Below, piece after piece: positions 1 to 8,938 of a DNA stretch of 64,000 bases. The notes beneath the pieces were generated by a model that was given only the letters and a program-made list of their open reading frames with translations, was not told the origin of the DNA and did no database searches. How positions within the stretch are numbered: the first letter of the stretch is position 1; each line of letters opens with the position of its first letter. The DNA is from Paraburkholderia sp. (GTDB taxonomy: Bacteria > Pseudomonadota > Gammaproteobacteria > Burkholderiales > Burkholderiaceae): the NCBI RefSeq assembly GCF_028283785.1, contig NZ_JAPWKB010000015.1, positions 124,001 to 188,000 on the forward strand. The letters run 5' to 3'. A program made the translations under genes and the position numbers.

Positions 1-157
1 CGGCGACGCCTTCGGGAAGCGGCGCGGAATCGTCTTCGGGCAAAGTCGGCATCTGGCCGGTCAGGAACACCCAGTTGCCGTGCTCGGTGGCATGCGAGAA
101 CGGCGCGACCGGTGTCGGTGCGCCTTCGACCATCCAGAACTTCGTCTGCGAATCCAT
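1..157 (-). CDS. RidA/YjgF-family protein, N-terminal part (runs off window)
   Basis: Read on the minus strand from an ATG at 157, the first 52 residues contain the RidA-like core ATEHGNWVFLTGQMPTLPED, in which a short strand is followed by the conserved SGQ/TGQ turn. RidA-family proteins hydrolyse reactive enamine/imine intermediates released by PLP enzymes such as serine and threonine dehydratases. The C-terminal half, with the family's substrate-binding Arg, lies outside the window, so activity cannot be judged. It is divergent from an MFS gene, and a D-serine dehydratase lies about 4.4 kb away; that enzyme would make exactly the enamine that RidA removes. The functional link is inference. 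Confidence 0.75.
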   Translation of the reverse strand, partial: MDSQTKFWMVEGAPTPVAPFSHATEHGNWVFLTGQMPTLPEDDSAPLPEGVA

Positions 158-515
158 CTGCCGTCACTCCATTGAAAAATGCAATACGGTTACGAAAAGG
201 CCGCGATGCGCGCTGCCGTCGATCCGGTATTGTGCATCGCCAATTTTCGACGCCCGGCTGACACCGGCCCGCCGTCGCGGTGCCCGGGCTGATTGACCAA
301 TCACCCGACGAAACCGCGCCGAACCCTCCGCCAACCCTGCTTTTTCGGCAAAGGAGGCGTCGGAATCTATCACTTGTTCACGCGATTTTGGATTTCTACG
401 ATCGGTTCGAACCGTAGGGCGCACGCTGCATGTCCCGCCCTACTCGCGCGGCACACCGCGTCAGGGTTGCCGGATTCCGGCAGCCGCTCATCGATGCTCT
501 CACCGGATCTGGACA
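158..515. promoter_or_regulatory. Divergent intergenic region with a 12-bp palindrome
   Basis: This 358-bp gap separates the minus-strand RidA-like gene from the plus-strand MFS gene and should hold both promoters. The only clear element is a perfect 12-bp palindrome, CGGTTCGAACCG, at 403-414, about 100 bp before the MFS start. It could be an operator, perhaps for the LysR protein encoded just after the MFS gene. No convincing -35/-10 pair or small gene was found. Confidence 0.4.
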
Positions 516-1766
516 ATGATTGCTGGCACTGAACCCCGCACCAAACGGACACTGGTTTTTATCCTTCTGTACATCGGCTACTGCATTTCGTACATCGACC
601 GTTCCGCCGTGTCGCTGTCGCTGACGCATATCGGCCACGACTTCCATCTGAATCCGGCCCAGCTCGGCGTGATCCTGAGCGCGTTTTATCTGAGCTATTC
701 GATCATGCAGATTCCCGGCGGCTGGCTCGCCGACCGGTTCGGCAGCAAGATCGTCGTGGTGGTGTCGATCGCCTTCTGGTCGGTGTTCACCGTGCTGACC
801 GGTTTCGCGTGGTCGCTCGCATCGATGATCGCGATCCGCTTTATCTTCGGTCTCGGTGAAGGCGGTTATCCGGCCTCGGCGGTCAAGGGCGTGGTCGAAG
901 CGTATCCGCGCGCCGAACGCCCCAAGATGTCGTCGCTGCTGATCTCGTCGAACTACGTGGGCAGCTTTATCGCACCGCTGATCATCGCGCCGCTGATTCT
1001 GTTCCTCGGCTGGCGTCATGCGTTTATCGCGATCGGTGCAGCCGGCGTCGTGTTCGCTCTGGTCTATCTGGTGTTCGTGAAGGCGCCCCGCCCGTCGCGC
1101 GACGAAGCCGCCGCACAAGCCGCGCTCAATAGCGGCAAAGCTGGCAAAGGCGGCACCCGTGATCTGCTGAAAATGCCGCTGATGTGGAAAGTGCTGACCG
1201 TGTGGTTCGGTCTGAGCATCGTCAACAAGGGACTCGACGCGTGGATGCCGGCGTACCTGCTGACCGCGCGTCATCTCGATCTGAAATCGGTCGGGCTGCT
1301 GACGCCGCTGCCGTTTATCACCGCGAGCATCGCGACGGCGATCGGCGGCTGGGTGATGACGCGCTTCTTCGACGGCCGCGAGAAGTATCTGATGATGGGT
1401 TGCTGTGCGATTACCGGCGTGTTCCTGTATCTGATGTACACCGCGCACACGGTAGCCGGCGTGATCGCGTTTCAGTCGATCGTCTACTTCTTCAAATCGT
1501 TCGTGTTCGCCGCCGCATTCGCGCTGCCCACCAAGATCTTGCCGCAGCGGCTGGTGGGAACGGGTATCGGCATGGTGAATTTCGGTGGACAGGTGGCCGG
1601 TTTCGTCGCGCCGCTGATGATCGGTCTGCTGGTCTCGCACTACGACAGCTACGACTCCGCGTTTATCTTCCTGATCGCTTCCACCGCGATGGCCACGCTG
1701 GTCAGCCTGACGATCAACGCGTCCCGAATCCGCGACGTGCAACTCGCGAACGAAGCGGAAGCCTGA
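516..1766 (+). CDS. MFS transporter, ACS-type
   Basis: A 416-residue inner-membrane carrier with about 12 hydrophobic segments. The MFS signature between helices 2 and 3 reads GGWLADRFGSK (about residues 68-78), and helix 4 carries the RFIFGLGEGGYPASAV stretch usual in the anion:cation symporter branch, whose members import organic acids, sugar acids and related compounds. The central cytoplasmic loop (about 190-220) is Lys/Arg rich. The substrate cannot be read from sequence. Its neighbours (LysR regulator, amidase, D-serine dehydratase, RidA-like protein) suggest a nitrogen-containing compound such as an amino acid or amide. The first in-frame ATG was chosen because the protein begins directly before helix 1. 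Confidence 0.9.
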   Translation: MIAGTEPRTKRTLVFILLYIGYCISYIDRSAVSLSLTHIGHDFHLNPAQLGVILSAFYLSYSIMQIPGGWLADRFGSKIVVVVSIAFWSVFTVLTGFAWSLASMIAIRFIFGLGEGGYPASAVKGVVEAYPRAERPKMSSLLISSNYVGSFIAPLIIAPLILFLGWRHAFIAIGAAGVVFALVYLVFVKAPRPSRDEAAAQAALNSGKAGKGGTRDLLKMPLMWKVLTVWFGLSIVNKGLDAWMPAYLLTARHLDLKSVGLLTPLPFITASIATAIGGWVMTRFFDGREKYLMMGCCAITGVFLYLMYTAHTVAGVIAFQSIVYFFKSFVFAAAFALPTKILPQRLVGTGIGMVNFGGQVAGFVAPLMIGLLVSHYDSYDSAFIFLIASTAMATLVSLTINASRIRDVQLANEAEA

Positions 1767-1798
1767 GCCACGCACCGGCCCGGAGTCTCCGGGCTATG

Positions 1799-1835
1799 AT
1801 TGGGCGGTCCATCACTTGTCGTCCGTCCGCCCAAT
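1799..1835 (+). promoter_or_regulatory. Inverted repeat overlapping the lysR start codon
   Basis: ATTGGGCGG at 1799-1807 is repeated inverted as CCGCCCAAT at 1827-1835 with a 19-nt spacer, and the right arm covers the ATG at 1834. A -10-like TATGAT sits at 1795-1800, just before the left arm. The dyad may be an autoregulatory operator for the LysR protein, or a hairpin that hides the start codon. No Shine-Dalgarno sequence is visible. Confidence 0.4.
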
Positions 1836-2751
1836 GAATCCGCGCATTCTGCAAGAAGCCGCCGTCCGCTATTTTCTCGAAGTCGTCAACACCGGCTCGA
1901 TCAGCGATGCGGCGGCCAAACTGCACGTCGTGCCGTCGGCGGTCAGCCGGCAGATCAGCCGCCTCGAAAGCGAACTGAACGCCACACTGTTCGAGCGTCA
2001 GTCGCGCGGCATGGTGCCGAGCCGCGCCGGTGAACTGCTCGCGGCGTATGCGCGGCGCTCGCTGCTCGACGCCGAACACGTCAGCACCGAGCTCGACGCG
2101 TTGCGCGCCGATGCGGAAATGACCATCCGTATCGCCTGCACCGAAGGTTTCGCCGCCGAATTCCTGCCGCACGCGATGACGCAGTTTCGCCGCGCGCATC
2201 CGTCGGCGCGCTTCAATCTGGCGGTGGCGACGGCGTCGGCGGTGACGCGCCAGGTGCGCGAAGCCGAAGTCGATCTCGGCTTCACGTTCAGTCTCGGCCC
2301 GGTCCGCGATATTCACGTCAACTATGCGCAGCCCGCGCCGGTGCTGGCCGTCGTCGCACCGACCCATCCGCTTGCACAGCGCAGCGAAGTATCGTTGCGT
2401 GAACTGTTCGACCATCCGCTTGCACTGCCCGGCCCGAACTCGACGCTGCGCCAGTTGCTCGATATCTATTGCAGCCGCGAAGGCATCCGCTACAAAAGCG
2501 TGCTCGATAGCGAAACCCTCGAAACGCTGCTCAATTTTTCGCTGTCCGGCGATGCGATCACGTTCAGCGGCGAGCTGTTTTTGCGCAGCCGCCTCGCGCG
2601 CGGTCAACTGGTCGCGCTGCCCGTTCCCGAACTGCATGTCAGCGACCGCAACATCGAAGTGCAGACACTCGCGCGACGCGAATTGCCGCCGCTGCTGCAA
2701 GCGTTTATTGCGAGCGTCAGCGCGTTGCTGCCTTCGCGCGATACGCAGTAG
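1834..2751 (+). CDS. LysR-family transcriptional regulator
   Basis: A 305-residue protein with an N-terminal winged helix-turn-helix (about residues 12-65), including SISDAAAKLHVVPSAVSRQI and the family motif RLESELNATLFER, then a LysR substrate-binding domain (about 95-295). ATG at 1834 was chosen over an in-frame TTG at 1816, because the HTH follows at normal distance and the extra six residues add nothing. It lies 67 bp after the MFS gene on the same strand and 159 bp before the amidase. LysR proteins usually control adjacent transport and catabolic genes, so it is the likely regulator of this small cluster. The inducer is unknown. Confidence 0.9.
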   Translation: MNPRILQEAAVRYFLEVVNTGSISDAAAKLHVVPSAVSRQISRLESELNATLFERQSRGMVPSRAGELLAAYARRSLLDAEHVSTELDALRADAEMTIRIACTEGFAAEFLPHAMTQFRRAHPSARFNLAVATASAVTRQVREAEVDLGFTFSLGPVRDIHVNYAQPAPVLAVVAPTHPLAQRSEVSLRELFDHPLALPGPNSTLRQLLDIYCSREGIRYKSVLDSETLETLLNFSLSGDAITFSGELFLRSRLARGQLVALPVPELHVSDRNIEVQTLARRELPPLLQAFIASVSALLPSRDTQ

Positions 2752-2910
2752 CGGTGTCTCACGGCGCGGTGCAAGGCCTCGTCCTACGGTCGTCGCGCGG
2801 TCGTTGTCCAAAAGTAAAAAGCCCCTTCGATATTCGTCAATAGCCGGGTCCGCGCGACTCGGCTACATTCATTTGCATCGTCGTTCAACGCAGCAAAAGG
2901 TAAGCGAACC

Positions 2911-4440
2911 GTGTCCGATACAAACGAGTTGGTGAGTCAAAGCGCAGTCGAATTGAAGAAGCGTCTCGAAACCCGTGAGATTTCGCCCGTCGAACTGCTC
3001 GACGCGTGCATCGAACGGATCGAAGCATTGAACCCGAAGATCAACGCATTCTGTGCGACCAGTTTCGAGCGCGCGCGCATCGAGGCGCGTCAGGCCGAAC
3101 GCGATTTCGCGAGCGGAGAACGCAAGGGTCTGTTGCACGGCCTGCCGATCGGCATCAAGGATCTCGAAGAAACCGAAGGCGTGTTGACCACCTACGGCTC
3201 GCCGCTGTTCCGCTCGAACGTGCCGACCGAAGACAACACGCTGGTTCGCCGTTTGCGCGACGCGGGCGCGATCGTCGTCGGCAAGACCAACGTGCCGGAG
3301 ATGGGCGCGGGCGCGAACAGCTTCAACCCGGTGTGGGGCGCGACCGGCAACCCGTTCAATCCGGAGCTGAATGCGGGCGGTTCGTCGGGCGGATCGGCCG
3401 CCGCGCTGGCCGTCGATATGGTACCGCTGTGCAGCGGTTCCGACACCGGCGGATCGTTGCGGATTCCCGCCGCGAAGTGCGGCGTGGTCGGTTTGCGCAC
3501 TTCGCCCGGACTCGTGCCGAGCGAGCGCAAGCAGCTTGGCTGGACGCCGCTCGCGGTGGTCGGTCCGATGGGCCGCGACGTCGCCGATACATGGCTGCAA
3601 CTGGCCGCGACGGCAGGCGCGTCGGGCACCGATCCGCTCAGCTATCCGTTCGAGATGCACGCGTCGATCGATCAGGAACGGCCGGTCGATCTGTCGCGCC
3701 TGCGCGTCGGTTACACCGAAGATTTCGGCGTCTGCGACGTGGACGACGAGATTCGCGCGGTGTTTCGCAGCAAGATCGACGCGTTGCGCGGATCGTTCGC
3801 GGTCTGCGAGCCGATCGATATGCAGATGCACGATGCGCACGGCTGTTTCGACGTGCTGCGCGCCGAAGCCTTCGTGATGAGCCTGCAAAAAGCCTATGAA
3901 AACGATCCGGATTCACTCGGACCGAATCCGCGCGCGAACTACGAAATGGGCGCGAGCATGTTGCTGAAGGATTGCGTGCGCGCGCACAACCAGCAGACGC
4001 GCATTTTCCGCGACTTCCAGAAACTGTTCGACCGTTACGACGTGATCCTGTCGCCGACAACGCCGGTGTCGCCGTTTCCGTGGTCGCAGCCGTATCTGAA
4101 ATCGGTCAATGGCGTAGCGCTCGAAAACTACTACCGCTGGCTGTCGCTGACTTACGTGGTGACGCTCGCGACCAATCCGGCGCTGTCGCTGCCGGTCGGC
4201 ACCGATCATCGCGGGATGCCGTTCGGCCTTCAGATGATCGGCCGCTTCCGCGGCGATCTGGAATTGCTGCTCGCGGCGCATGCAGTCGAAGCCGTGTGCG
4301 ATGCGTCGCCGGCATTGCGCCGTCCGAAGCCCGATCTCGCCGCGCTGTCGACAACCCGCGTCGATCTCCGCGCGATCGTCACGCATCCGCCGGTGCTCGA
4401 TGCGTCCGCGGTCCCGCTGGCCGACCGGCCCGCCGTTTGA
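2911..4440 (+). CDS. Amidase (amidase-signature family)
   Basis: A 509-residue cytoplasmic hydrolase of the amidase-signature family, which cleaves carboxamides to acid and ammonia or amine. The whole Ser-cisSer-Lys triad is present: Lys83 in GIKDLEET, Ser158 in NAGGSSGGSAAAL, and the nucleophile Ser182 in GSDTGGSLRIPA; the 75- and 24-residue spacings match the family pattern. The start is GTG at 2911. The actual amide cannot be deduced, and annotation as GatA is unlikely because no gatC or gatB is adjacent. It is followed 80 bp later by a D-serine dehydratase gene in the same direction, so the two may be co-transcribed. Confidence 0.9.
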   Translation: MSDTNELVSQSAVELKKRLETREISPVELLDACIERIEALNPKINAFCATSFERARIEARQAERDFASGERKGLLHGLPIGIKDLEETEGVLTTYGSPLFRSNVPTEDNTLVRRLRDAGAIVVGKTNVPEMGAGANSFNPVWGATGNPFNPELNAGGSSGGSAAALAVDMVPLCSGSDTGGSLRIPAAKCGVVGLRTSPGLVPSERKQLGWTPLAVVGPMGRDVADTWLQLAATAGASGTDPLSYPFEMHASIDQERPVDLSRLRVGYTEDFGVCDVDDEIRAVFRSKIDALRGSFAVCEPIDMQMHDAHGCFDVLRAEAFVMSLQKAYENDPDSLGPNPRANYEMGASMLLKDCVRAHNQQTRIFRDFQKLFDRYDVILSPTTPVSPFPWSQPYLKSVNGVALENYYRWLSLTYVVTLATNPALSLPVGTDHRGMPFGLQMIGRFRGDLELLLAAHAVEAVCDASPALRRPKPDLAALSTTRVDLRAIVTHPPVLDASAVPLADRPAV

Positions 4441-4520
4441 ATTGACGTATGATCTGACGCTCGAATCCCTGCGTGAATCTGATCTCATCCAACCCGAATC
4501 TGCAACTGGACACTCGCATC

Positions 4521-5880
4521 GTGACTGACAGTATTTACGGCAAGCCGCTCGCCGCGTGGCTGTCCGAATTTCCGTTGATCGAACCGTTGATGCAACAACG
4601 GCCGCTCGCGTGGTTCAACCCGGCCGTCGTGCCGTTTTCCGACGCACTGGCCGATATTTCGCTCGACGCCGCCGACGTGCGCGACGCCAGCGATCGTCTG
4701 ACGCGCTTCGCGCCGTTTATCGCCGGGGCTTTTCCGGACGTCGCGGCGGCAGGCGGCATCATCGAATCGCCTCTGACGCCGGTGCCCGCCTTCGCCGATG
4801 CCGTGCGCGCCCGTTACGGGATCGCCGAACCGGTGAACATGCTGCTGAAAAAAGACAGCCATCTGCCGATTTCCGGGTCGATCAAGGCGCGCGGCGGCAT
4901 CTATGAGGTGCTGTTCCATGCGGAAAAACTCGCGCTCGCGCACGGCCTGCTGACGCGCGACGACGACTATCGCGTGCTTGCTGGTGACGCGTGCCAGGCG
5001 CTGTTTCGCGCGCACCGGATCGCGGTCGGATCGACCGGAAATCTCGGCATGTCGATCGGCATTGCCGCCGCCACGCTCGGCTTCGACACGACCGTGCATA
5101 TGTCCGCGGATGCACGTCAGTGGAAGAAAGACCGCTTGCGCGCGCACGGCGTCAACGTGATCGAATACGCGGGCGATTACGGCGAAGCGGTCGAAAACGG
5201 CCGTCGGCAGGCGGCGAACGATCCATCCTGTCATTTCATCGACGACGAAAATTCGACCACGCTGTTTCTCGGCTATTCGGTTGCGGGCGAACGGCTCAAG
5301 CGCCAGCTCGAAGCGGCCGGCACACGTGTCGATGCCGACCACCCGTTGTTCGTCTACTTGCCGTGCGGCGTGGGCGGTGGACCCGGCGGCGTCGCGTTCG
5401 GGCTGAAGCTCGCATTCGGCGACGCTGTCCACTGTATTTTCGCGGAACCGACGCATTCGCCGTGCATGCTGATGGGCGTCTACACCGGCCTGCCACGACG
5501 CGCTCGCGGTACAGGATTTCGGCATCGACAACGTCACCGCTGCCGACGGTCTCGCAGTCGGCCGGCCGTCGGGCTTCGTCGGGCGGTCGATGCAGCGGAT
5601 GATCGACGGCTATTTCACCGTCGACGACACCGAACTGTTCGCGTTGCTCGCACTGATGGCGGACACCGAAGACGTGCGGCTCGAACCGTCGGCGCTTGCG
5701 GGCGCATCGGGATTCGCGCGCGTGCTCGGCAACGTCGACGGTTATCGCGAGCGGATCGGTCTCGATGCCGCACGCGCCGCCGCCGCGACGCATATCGTCT
5801 GGGCGACGGGCGGCGGCATGGTGCCGCGCGAAGAGATGGACAAATACGTCGCAGCGGGGCAACGCGCGCTCGCTGCCTGA
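4521..5880 (+). pseudogene. dsdA: D-serine ammonia-lyase (dehydratase), frameshifted
   Basis: Two adjacent reading frames together give a full-length DsdA, the PLP enzyme that converts D-serine to pyruvate and ammonia. The first frame carries the PLP-lysine motif SGSIKARGGIYEV, the phosphate-binding region GSTGNLG, and LPCGVGGGPGGVAFGLKLAFGD. The second resumes with VQDFGIDNVTAADGLAVG and RLEPSALAGASG and ends with WATGGGMVPREEMD. The break is near 5493: GGCCTGCCACGAC is read where GGCCTGCACGAC restores the conserved YTGLHDALAV, so one extra C shifts the frame. All other conserved segments are intact, which favours a sequencing error or a very recent mutation. GTG at 4521 was chosen; GTG at 4473 is also in frame. 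Confidence 0.85.
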
Positions 5881-6278
5881 GCGATCAGCCGGGATCGCAC
5901 CGCATCGGATCGCCGCATTCCGCATCGACGGAGAAGCCACACGCGCGTATCGCCTGCGCTTGGCAAGCCTTTGAAACGTCTGATAAAGTAGCAAAACGCG
6001 TGGCAGCTCTGCCACGCGTGTTTTCCCTTCACTTCACACTTCACTGGGAGGCGTCATATGTTTTCGATGTGCATCGCTTTCCCAAACGTGAGTTCTCGAC
6101 GAGTCTGATCCGCAGTTCGGCATCCTCGTCGCCTCCGCGCTGACACACTTTCGTCGCGCCGCTTTCTGACAGTCCGTTTTATCCGTTCGCCGGTTTTTTC
6201 GTGCGCGAGCGACGACTGTCGTTTTCATGTTCTACCGACCGGATCGCGCCGCGCGCATCCCGTTACAGGCAATCGAAA
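5881..6278 (+). other. Intergenic region after dsdA
   Basis: This 398-bp gap holds the terminator described separately at 5993-6024. The rest, 6025-6278, is the leader of the ABC exporter gene; no clear promoter, operator or small gene was recognised in it. An in-frame extension of the ABC gene reaches 6201 but looks like leader sequence rather than protein. Confidence 0.5.
5993..6024 (+). terminator. Rho-independent terminator after dsdA
   Basis: A perfect 10-bp stem (ACGCGTGGCA at 5996-6005, TGCCACGCGT at 6010-6019) with a GCTC loop is preceded by AAAA and followed by GTTTTC. It lies 115 bp after the dsdA stop and probably ends the amidase-dsdA transcript. Confidence 0.75.
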
Positions 6279-8141
6279 ATGGCTAATAAAAAATTCAACC
6301 TGGGTGGCCAGGCGTTTAAAAACGTTCTCGGATTCACGTTCGGGCATTGGGGCAAGCAGCCCGGCCGGATCGTCGCCATCATCGCGCTCGCGCTGATGTC
6401 GGCGGCGGCCGATGTGCTGACGCCGATGTTCGCCGGTCGCCTCGTCGATGCGCTGGCAGCGGGCGCCGGCGGCAAGGATCTCGCGTGGCACGCGGCGATC
6501 ACCGCGTTCAGCGTGCTGATCGCGCTCGGCGTGACGGGCACGCTGTGCCGTCAGTTTGCGTTTCGCAACATTATCGTGCTGACGTTGCGGATGATGAGCG
6601 CCATCGCCGCCGACGCATTCCATCGCGTCCAGCGCTTCTCCACCGACTGGCACGGCAACAGCTTCGCCGGGTCCACGGTGCGCAAGATCACGCGCGGCAT
6701 GTGGGCGCTCGACCTGCTCAACGACACCTTGCTGATCGCGCTGTTGCCGTCGCTGGTGATGCTGGCCGGTGCGACCGTGCTGGTCGGCGCGCATTGGGCG
6801 GTGATGGGCGCGGTGGTCGGGATCGGCTCGCTGCTGTATATCGCGGTGACGGTGGCGTTGTCGCTCGGCTATGTCGCGCCGGCCGCGCGGCTCGGCAATG
6901 CGTGGGACACGCGCATGGGCGGCGCGCTCGCGGATGCCGTCAGTTGCAACGCGGTGGTCAAGTCGTTTGGTGCGGAGACGCGTGAAGAGGCGCGCCTGTC
7001 GCGCGTGATCGGCAAATGGAGCGACCGCACGCGCCGCACGTGGCAACGCGGCACGACCAACGGCGGCGTGCAGGGCGGCATGCTGGTGTTGATGCAGGCA
7101 GCGATCATCGGCGCTGCGCTGCTGTTGTGGCGCGACGATCTCGCCAGCGTCGGCGACATCACGTTTTTGCTGACGATGTTCTTCATGTTGCAAGGCTATC
7201 TGCGCGAAGTGGGCATGCATGTGCGCAATCTGCAACGCTCGGTGAACGATATGGAAGAACTGGTTTCGCTCGACGCGCAATCGCTCGGTATCGAAGACCG
7301 TCCGGATGCGAAGCCGATCGCGATCAGGCAAGGCGAAATCCGTTTCGAGCACGTCGATTTTCGTTACGAAGGTCACGATGCGCTGCTCTACGACAACTTC
7401 TCGTTGCGGATCGCGCCGGGCGAGCGGATCGGGCTGGTCGGCCATTCGGGATCGGGCAAGACCACGCTGATCAAGCTGATCCAGCGCTTCTACGACGTCA
7501 GCGGCGGACGCATCACGATCGACGGCCAGAATATCGCCGACGCGCGGCAGGCGTCGTTGCGCAGCCAGATTGCAATCGTCCAGCAGGAGCCGGTGCTGTT
7601 TCACCGCAGCCTCGCGGAAAACATCGCGTATGCGAAGCCGGGCGCAAGCCGCGCGGAGATCGAACGGGCCGCGAAACTGGCGAGCGCGCACGACTTTATC
7701 GCCGCGTTGCCGCAAGGGTATGAAACGCTGGTCGGCGAACGTGGCGTGAAGCTGTCGGGCGGCGAGCGTCAGCGTGTGGCGCTGGCGCGTGCGTTCCTCG
7801 CCGATGCGCCGATCCTGATCCTCGACGAAGCGACGTCGAGTCTCGACAGCGAAAGCGAAGTGCTGATCCAGCAGGCGATGGAACGGCTGATGGAAGGCCG
7901 GACCACGCTAGTGGTCGCGCACCGGTTATCGACGGTGCGCGCGATGGACCGGCTGCTGGTGCTGGACAAGGGCCGCGTAATCGAGGAAGGCCGCCACGAG
8001 GCGCTGGTGCGACTGGAGAACGGGCTGTACCGCCGCCTGTTCGAGCGGCAGGCGCTGGGATTGATGGAAGGCCTCGTCGATGCGCACGCGCCGGCAATCG
8101 TCGAACCCGCTGATGACGAAGCGCTCGTCGCAGCGAAGTAA
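6279..8141 (+). CDS. ABC exporter, fused membrane and ATPase domains
   Basis: A 620-residue half-transporter of the MsbA/MDR-like exporter type. The N-terminal transmembrane domain (about residues 20-330, six predicted helices) is followed by a nucleotide-binding domain with Walker A GHSGSGKTT near residue 390, signature LSGGERQ, Walker B ILILDEATSSLDSE and the switch histidine in VVAHRLSTV. All residues needed for ATP hydrolysis are present; the protein should act as a homodimer in the inner membrane. ATG at 6279 was chosen because the basic, hydrophobic start MANKKF leads directly into the membrane domain. No adaptor or accessory gene is adjacent, so the exported substrate (lipid, peptide or drug) is unknown. 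Confidence 0.92.
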   Translation: MANKKFNLGGQAFKNVLGFTFGHWGKQPGRIVAIIALALMSAAADVLTPMFAGRLVDALAAGAGGKDLAWHAAITAFSVLIALGVTGTLCRQFAFRNIIVLTLRMMSAIAADAFHRVQRFSTDWHGNSFAGSTVRKITRGMWALDLLNDTLLIALLPSLVMLAGATVLVGAHWAVMGAVVGIGSLLYIAVTVALSLGYVAPAARLGNAWDTRMGGALADAVSCNAVVKSFGAETREEARLSRVIGKWSDRTRRTWQRGTTNGGVQGGMLVLMQAAIIGAALLLWRDDLASVGDITFLLTMFFMLQGYLREVGMHVRNLQRSVNDMEELVSLDAQSLGIEDRPDAKPIAIRQGEIRFEHVDFRYEGHDALLYDNFSLRIAPGERIGLVGHSGSGKTTLIKLIQRFYDVSGGRITIDGQNIADARQASLRSQIAIVQQEPVLFHRSLAENIAYAKPGASRAEIERAAKLASAHDFIAALPQGYETLVGERGVKLSGGERQRVALARAFLADAPILILDEATSSLDSESEVLIQQAMERLMEGRTTLVVAHRLSTVRAMDRLLVLDKGRVIEEGRHEALVRLENGLYRRLFERQALGLMEGLVDAHAPAIVEPADDEALVAAK

Positions 8142-8163
8142 TCGTCATCGGAAAACAGGCATG

Positions 8164-8190
8164 CCGGCGTCCGCGCAATGCGGGCGCCGG
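8164..8190 (+). terminator. Hairpin after the ABC exporter
   Basis: GGCGTCCGC at 8166-8174 can pair with GCGGGCGCC at 8180-8188 (one G-U pair), extended by two C-G pairs, with a GCAAT loop. Only TTT follows three bases later, so it is a weak terminator candidate. Confidence 0.35.
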
Positions 8191-8311
8191 GTTTCCCGTA
8201 TTTGCGGGGAATCCGCCGGCGAGTCACTCTCCGACGCCCGCGTTTTTCGACGCCTGGCCGCAACGAAACTGCTTTATCCTCGGTGACTTCGACCGGTTCA
8301 TCGCGACAACC

Positions 8312-8908
8312 ATGCCCGCCGCACGCCTGATTCCCCTTCTTCCGTCGTTCCCTCCTGTCTGCCTCGACACCTTGCGCACCGAACGCCTGACCCTGCGCGT
8401 CGCGACGCTCGGGCATGCAGCCGCGCTGCACGCGTATCACGTCGACAACCGCCAGCATCTGAAACCGTGGGAACCCGCGCGCACCGACCGGTTTTTCGAA
8501 GCCGACGCGATCGCCGGGCGTTTGCAATCGATGGTCGCGCAGCAGGTGAACGGCCACGCGCTGCATCTGCTGCTGTTCGAGCGGACCCGCGACGAACTGA
8601 TCGGCGAATGCAACTTCACGAACATCGTTCGCGGGCCGTTCGATGCGTGTCATCTGGGCTTCTCGATATCGAAGCGCTTCGAGGGACGCGGCTTCGCGCG
8701 CGAAGGGCTGCGCACGGCCATCAACCATGTGTTCGGCGTGATGAACCTGCATCGGGTGATGGCGAATTACCGGCCGGAGAACCAGCGAAGCGCGCGCCTG
8801 CTCGAACGGCTCGGCTTCGAAAAAGAAGGCGTGGCGCGCGCGTATCTGAAGATCGACGGCGAATGGGCCGATCACGTTCTGACTTCGCGAATCAACCCGC
8901 ACGTCTGA
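8312..8908 (+). CDS. GNAT acetyltransferase, RimJ/RimL-like
   Basis: A 198-residue protein of the RimJ/RimL branch of GNAT N-acetyltransferases. Visible family marks are the opening TERLTLRVAT, HLKPWEPAR (about 50-58), and the C-terminal stretch FGVMNLHRVMANYRPENQRS followed by LLERLGFEKEGVAR. RimJ acetylates the N-terminus of ribosomal protein S5, but many relatives modify other amines. The first ATG, after a 170-bp gap, was chosen. It converges on the RND gene that ends at 8939, with only 30 bp between them, and is the third GNAT gene within 5 kb. Confidence 0.88.
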   Translation: MPAARLIPLLPSFPPVCLDTLRTERLTLRVATLGHAAALHAYHVDNRQHLKPWEPARTDRFFEADAIAGRLQSMVAQQVNGHALHLLLFERTRDELIGECNFTNIVRGPFDACHLGFSISKRFEGRGFAREGLRTAINHVFGVMNLHRVMANYRPENQRSARLLERLGFEKEGVARAYLKIDGEWADHVLTSRINPHV

Positions 8909-8938
8909 GCGCGCCCGGCACGCTCACCAAGCCCATCC

